From contig SLST01000216.1 of assembly GCA_007130265.1 (NCBI GenBank), positions 1-9,381 of the forward strand: DNA of 9,381 nt. The letters run 5' to 3'. Source of the DNA: Spirochaetales bacterium (GTDB lineage: Bacteria > Spirochaetota > Spirochaetia > DSM-27196 > SLST01). Under the pieces are notes generated by a model. The model ran no database searches, was not told where the DNA came from, and saw nothing but the letters and a program-made list of their open reading frames with translations. The translations under genes and the position numbers were made by a program. Positions 6,745-9,381 of the stretch are shown here, piece by piece (position 1 is the first letter of the stretch; each line of letters begins with the position of its first letter).

Positions 6745-6749
6745 GAGGA
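6745..6749 (+). promoter_or_regulatory. Weak Shine-Dalgarno before ATG 6762
   Basis: GAGGA is 12 bases before ATG 6762-6764, longer than the usual spacing. It still favours this start over the TTG at 6693, which lies inside a promoter-like sequence and has no Shine-Dalgarno sequence. Confidence 0.35.
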
Positions 6750-6761
6750 CTCACGCGTCTC

Positions 6762-9077
6762 ATGGTGACGCGCATTGGCCGTTTCGCCAGAAGGGACAAC
6801 CGGACCAGCCCAGCTCGACGGCGAATACTTGTCTACTTCCTTCTTGGTCACCTGATACTAATCGCGATTCCCTTCAGCATAGCTGCGGTGCTTCACATTC
6901 GCGCCGTCGATCTCATGCGGACGGAAGTCGTGAACGGAAATCTGCGTCGACTTCAAAGCACCAGAGACCTGCTCGATAACCGGCTCGCCGAGGTCGAAGC
7001 AATCGCGCGGAAGATGCGAGTGGATCCGTTGATTCGCCAATACAGAAACGCTGTGGACCCTTTTGCTCCAGAGACCATATCCATGACTCTTGATCTGAGG
7101 ACGCGCCTGTACGATTACGGCATCGCGAACAGGTTCATCGCCCGCTATTTTGTTCTGTTCCATGGGGCAGGCGTTGCACTTGGGCCTAACCTCACCTACC
7201 GCCTTGTGGACCTAAGACGTCTTCAGCTGAACCCGATCGGTATGAACGAGGAGGAGTGGCAGTCGACGTTCGTAAACACGATACACTACAGGAACTCGAT
7301 GCCGGCGGTGGAGATCGCGGCGCACGATCGCACTGGTATCTTCGTTGTGTACCTAGACTCCATTGGTCACTCACTCGAGCGTCTGGCCACCATCGTAATT
7401 CTGATTGAGGCGAAAGAGATCGAGTCTCTGCTGTCGCAGGTTTGGTCAGGCCAAGGCGCTGCGTATGTCGAAGACCGGCACGGCAGAGTCATCTCGGGTA
7501 TCACCTCCGAGTCCACAGATAGTTGGCGCGTTGATACGGCGAGCATCCCTTCGGACACCGTGACAGAGGTGTCAGCGGGAACTGAAACGCTACTAGTCGC
7601 ACATACAACGTCGGCGCACAACCGCTGGAGAATCGTGGCGGTGCAACCGACTGCTGCGGTCCTCCATAGCGTCTACCGGGCACGAAGCTTCGGCTTCTTC
7701 GGGATAGTCGTGAGCCTCCTACTGGGCGTGTTCATAGCATACCGACTTGCTTCACACAACGCGAGCCCTCTCACCGCGCTTTTCGACCGCGCTGGAGCAC
7801 TGCCGGACGCAGAAGGCGGGTGGGCTGTCTCCAAAGAAATCGCCAGTCGGTTGACATTTCTCATCGAAAGTCGCGACCATCTCAAACGGGAACTCGACTA
7901 CGATCGACCACTGCTTCGCAGGCTCTTCCTTGATAGGTTGCTCTCAGGTGAGTTCGTCGATCACGATGACATTGCGTCGACCGGCGATCATGTGGGGGTG
8001 TCCCTAACCGGTGCGGCACACACAGTAGCCACCGTTCAGATAACGAGAACAGACGACGATCCTCTACCCATCGACGATCTGAGCGCGTACCGCGTTGGCC
8101 TTCGCCGCCTCATCAGGCTCCAGTTCGGCGAATCCATCGACACTCACGACCGGACAGACGGCAACCTCGTTATCATAGTCCAAAGCGATGCGCCACGACA
8201 TCGATGCTTCGAGCGGCTAGTGGAAGGTGCAGCAATGCGTCTTGGCATCCAGATACGCGTCGGTGTCGGACTGCCGTACGCTGATGCTGTCGATATCCAC
8301 CGGTCGTTTGAGGAATCAAGGATCGCACTGGCAAGCACCGGCGACGACTACTCCCACGGAGTAGTCTACTATCGTGACATTCGCGAAACCCGAACAAGCT
8401 ATGATTTCCCACCGGAGGTGGAGGCTCATGTTCTGAGCCTGATGCGAGCGGATCGTGAGCAGCAACTGTTGTCAACGCTAGATCAGATCTGGGAGTCGAA
8501 CAGGCTTCACAATCCCCCGGTAATGCAGAATATCCTGGCCTACGACCTCTGGGGAACACTCGCGAAGTTCCAGTCACAGACCACAGTGCCTCTCTGCGAA
8601 GACGGACGGGAGCTCGACTTCTGGATGGTATCGACCGACGCTGCCACCGATCTCGAAGGGATGTACGGACGGCTGAGAGATGGTTTCAGGCGTGCGTGCA
8701 TTGCAGTGCGATCTCAACGATCAGTCAAGAAGCGACGTGTTATCGAGACAGCACTTGATTACGTCGATAGCCACTGCTTGGACCCACAACTCGGCGTCTC
8801 TGATGTTGCACGCCACCTGAAGGTGTCGGAGGCGTACCTGACCCACGCGTTCAAGGAACTGATGGGCACTCCTGTGTACGGGTACGTCGAGAGGCAACGG
8901 ATCAACCACGCAAGGTGCCTGCTCGCTTCGACATCCCTGCCGATTCGGGCGATCGCAGAACAGAGCGGCTACAACTCCATGAACACCTTCTGCAAAGCCT
9001 TTCGCCGCAACACCGGCACGAGCGCCTCGGCCTATAGACGAGCAGCCCGAGCAGGTACATCGACCGTCGCGAGGTAG
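6762..9077 (+). CDS. Membrane-anchored sensor/AraC-family transcriptional activator (YesS/YesN-like)
   Basis: The product has 771 residues from ATG 6762. A basic cytoplasmic N-terminus (RIGRFARRDNRTSPARRR) precedes a first membrane helix ILVYFLLGHLILIAIPFSIAAVL (22-44). A putative extracytoplasmic sensor domain follows (about 46-308), then a second helix FGFFGIVVSLLLGVFIAYRLA (310-330). The cytoplasmic middle part includes VGVGLPYADAVDIHRSFEESRIAL (500-523), the hallmark of the degenerate GGDEF-like module seen in CdaR/YesN-type regulators. The C-terminal AraC domain (about 657-761) has two helix-turn-helix units: LGVSDVARHLKVSEAYLTHAFKE (677-699) and PIRAIAEQSGYNSMNTFCKAFRR (727-749), the second being the AraC consensus. 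The closest architecture I know is B. subtilis YesS, the regulator of rhamnogalacturonan genes. By analogy this protein senses a sugar or glycan outside the membrane and activates the adjacent divergent operon. Codon use is visibly less GC-biased than in the sulfatase and isomerase genes (AGA, ATA, CTA and TTA-type codons appear), consistent with low expression or a different origin. Confidence 0.9.
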   Translation: MVTRIGRFARRDNRTSPARRRILVYFLLGHLILIAIPFSIAAVLHIRAVDLMRTEVVNGNLRRLQSTRDLLDNRLAEVEAIARKMRVDPLIRQYRNAVDPFAPETISMTLDLRTRLYDYGIANRFIARYFVLFHGAGVALGPNLTYRLVDLRRLQLNPIGMNEEEWQSTFVNTIHYRNSMPAVEIAAHDRTGIFVVYLDSIGHSLERLATIVILIEAKEIESLLSQVWSGQGAAYVEDRHGRVISGITSESTDSWRVDTASIPSDTVTEVSAGTETLLVAHTTSAHNRWRIVAVQPTAAVLHSVYRARSFGFFGIVVSLLLGVFIAYRLASHNASPLTALFDRAGALPDAEGGWAVSKEIASRLTFLIESRDHLKRELDYDRPLLRRLFLDRLLSGEFVDHDDIASTGDHVGVSLTGAAHTVATVQITRTDDDPLPIDDLSAYRVGLRRLIRLQFGESIDTHDRTDGNLVIIVQSDAPRHRCFERLVEGAAMRLGIQIRVGVGLPYADAVDIHRSFEESRIALASTGDDYSHGVVYYRDIRETRTSYDFPPEVEAHVLSLMRADREQQLLSTLDQIWESNRLHNPPVMQNILAYDLWGTLAKFQSQTTVPLCEDGRELDFWMVSTDAATDLEGMYGRLRDGFRRACIAVRSQRSVKKRRVIETALDYVDSHCLDPQLGVSDVARHLKVSEAYLTHAFKELMGTPVYGYVERQRINHARCLLASTSLPIRAIAEQSGYNSMNTFCKAFRRNTGTSASAYRRAARAGTSTVAR

Positions 9078-9078
9078 A

Positions 9079-9246
9079 TTGGCGCCGCCGGTGGCCGACA
9101 TCGTCGTGATCTTCCACTTCGGGCCGATGTTCGGAGTGCCGATTGCCTTCTGTGAGTACATGGTGACGCAGCGGATTACTCGCAGTCCTTGGGTGGGCCT
9201 TGGTCACGTCCAGAGATTCCGGCGCCACCACATGTTCTGGCGGTGA
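9079..9246 (+). CDS. Possible small hydrophobic/aromatic ORF (55 residues)
   Basis: A frame from TTG 9079 (or GTG 9091, 51 residues) to TGA 9244-9246 fills most of the gap between the regulator and the second sulfatase. GAGG at 9071-9074 lies four bases before the TTG. The product would have a hydrophobic stretch DIVVIFHFGPMFGVPIAF followed by a basic tail (VQRFRRHHMFWR). Most codons end in G or C, like the real genes here, which would be unusual for non-coding sequence only if the local base composition were lower. It could be a small membrane protein, a remnant of a lost gene, or nothing. I recognise no family. Confidence 0.22.
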   Translation: MAPPVADIVVIFHFGPMFGVPIAFCEYMVTQRITRSPWVGLGHVQRFRRHHMFWR

Positions 9247-9261
9247 ACAGTCGGACTCATG

Positions 9262-9275
9262 TACAATTGGCCTCT
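9262..9275 (+). promoter_or_regulatory. -10 box close to the start of the second sulfatase
   Basis: TACAAT (9262-9267, 5 of 6) is followed by TGGCCTCT and then ATG 9276. A transcript starting 6-8 bases after the -10 would begin within about two bases of the start codon. There is no Shine-Dalgarno sequence before the ATG, so leaderless translation is plausible. No good -35 box is seen at 16-18 bases, so the promoter may need an activator. Confidence 0.35.
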
Positions 9276-9381
9276 ATGAGGACCCGACCAAACGTACTTT
9301 GGCTAATGAGCGATCAGCACAACGCAGACTGCACCGGCTACCGGGGTAACCCGAACGTCAAGACGCCCAACCTCGACCGCA
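9276..9381 (+). CDS. N-terminus of a second sulfatase (cut by window end)
   Basis: Thirty-five complete codons from ATG 9276 read MRTRPNVLWLMSDQHN, then DCTGYRGNPNVKTPNLDR. This is the start of a type I sulfatase: the metal-binding aspartate is in MSDQHN and the TPNLDR motif follows. The sequence is clearly related to the first sulfatase (NVLMVLADQHH and VKTPNFDR there). The catalytic C/S-x-P-S-R motif lies beyond the window, so the maturation class is unknown. As in the first enzyme, no signal peptide precedes the first strand, suggesting a cytoplasmic protein. It lies downstream of the regulator on the same strand and probably belongs to the same sulfated-sugar locus. Confidence 0.85.
   Translation, partial: MRTRPNVLWLMSDQHNADCTGYRGNPNVKTPNLDR

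Noticed and set aside
6693..6761. TTG start giving a regulator 23 residues longer
   Set aside because: There is no Shine-Dalgarno sequence, and the stretch contains a promoter-like TATGAT box. The extra residues add nothing to the domain layout, so ATG 6762 is preferred.
1..9381. CRISPR arrays, tRNA genes, insertion sequences or attachment sites
   Set aside because: No regularly spaced repeats, cloverleaf-like sequences, transposase frames or terminal inverted repeats were noticed on reading.

Overview
The window is GC-rich bacterial DNA with five complete protein genes, two genes cut by the window edges and one doubtful small ORF. I see no tRNA, rRNA, CRISPR array, transposase or insertion sequence. 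The host cannot be named from this alone. A membrane-anchored sensor fused to an AraC-type DNA-binding domain, plus several sulfatases and free-living carbohydrate genes, would fit a marine or saline spirochaete, a member of the Planctomycetes-Verrucomicrobia-Lentisphaerae group, or a Firmicute relative. High GC argues against most low-GC Firmicutes. This is a low-confidence inference.

Left region (1-3415, + strand): the tail of an unidentified, probably membrane protein is followed by a two-gene unit. Gene 1 (261-1634) encodes a secreted protein that looks like an alpha-helical-barrel (six-hairpin glycosidase-like) protein. Gene 2 (1631-3415) overlaps it by ATGA and encodes a secreted NodB/CE4-type polysaccharide deacetylase with an extra N-terminal glutamine-amidotransferase-like domain and a C-terminal beta domain. 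Together they look like an extracytoplasmic glycan-trimming pair: a putative glycan hydrolase or lyase and a deacetylase. A sigma70-like promoter sits directly before the GTG start of gene 1, so the transcript may be leaderless.

Middle and right region (3525-9381): a sulfated-sugar utilisation locus. On the - strand, a fucose/arabinose isomerase-family protein (5078-6460) and a Cys-type sulfatase without a signal peptide (3525-5069) form a tight two-gene operon. Divergent to it, on the + strand, is a large membrane-spanning sensor/AraC-family activator (6762-9077) with the layout of YesS/YesN-type glycan regulators. After a possible small ORF (9079-9246), a second sulfatase gene starts at 9276 and runs off the window. 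The 301-base divergent intergenic region holds a recognisable - strand promoter, candidate + strand promoters, a 9-bp inverted repeat with arms 66 bp apart (one arm overlapping the isomerase -35 box) and two perfect 10-bp palindromes. These are good operator candidates.

Working model (inference): an external glycan or oligosaccharide is sensed by the extracytoplasmic domain of the regulator. The regulator then turns on the isomerase-sulfatase operon, and perhaps the downstream sulfatase, so that an imported sulfated sugar (fucose-like or another aldose) is desulfated and isomerised in the cytoplasm. The left-hand hydrolase/deacetylase pair converges on this locus and may be functionally separate.
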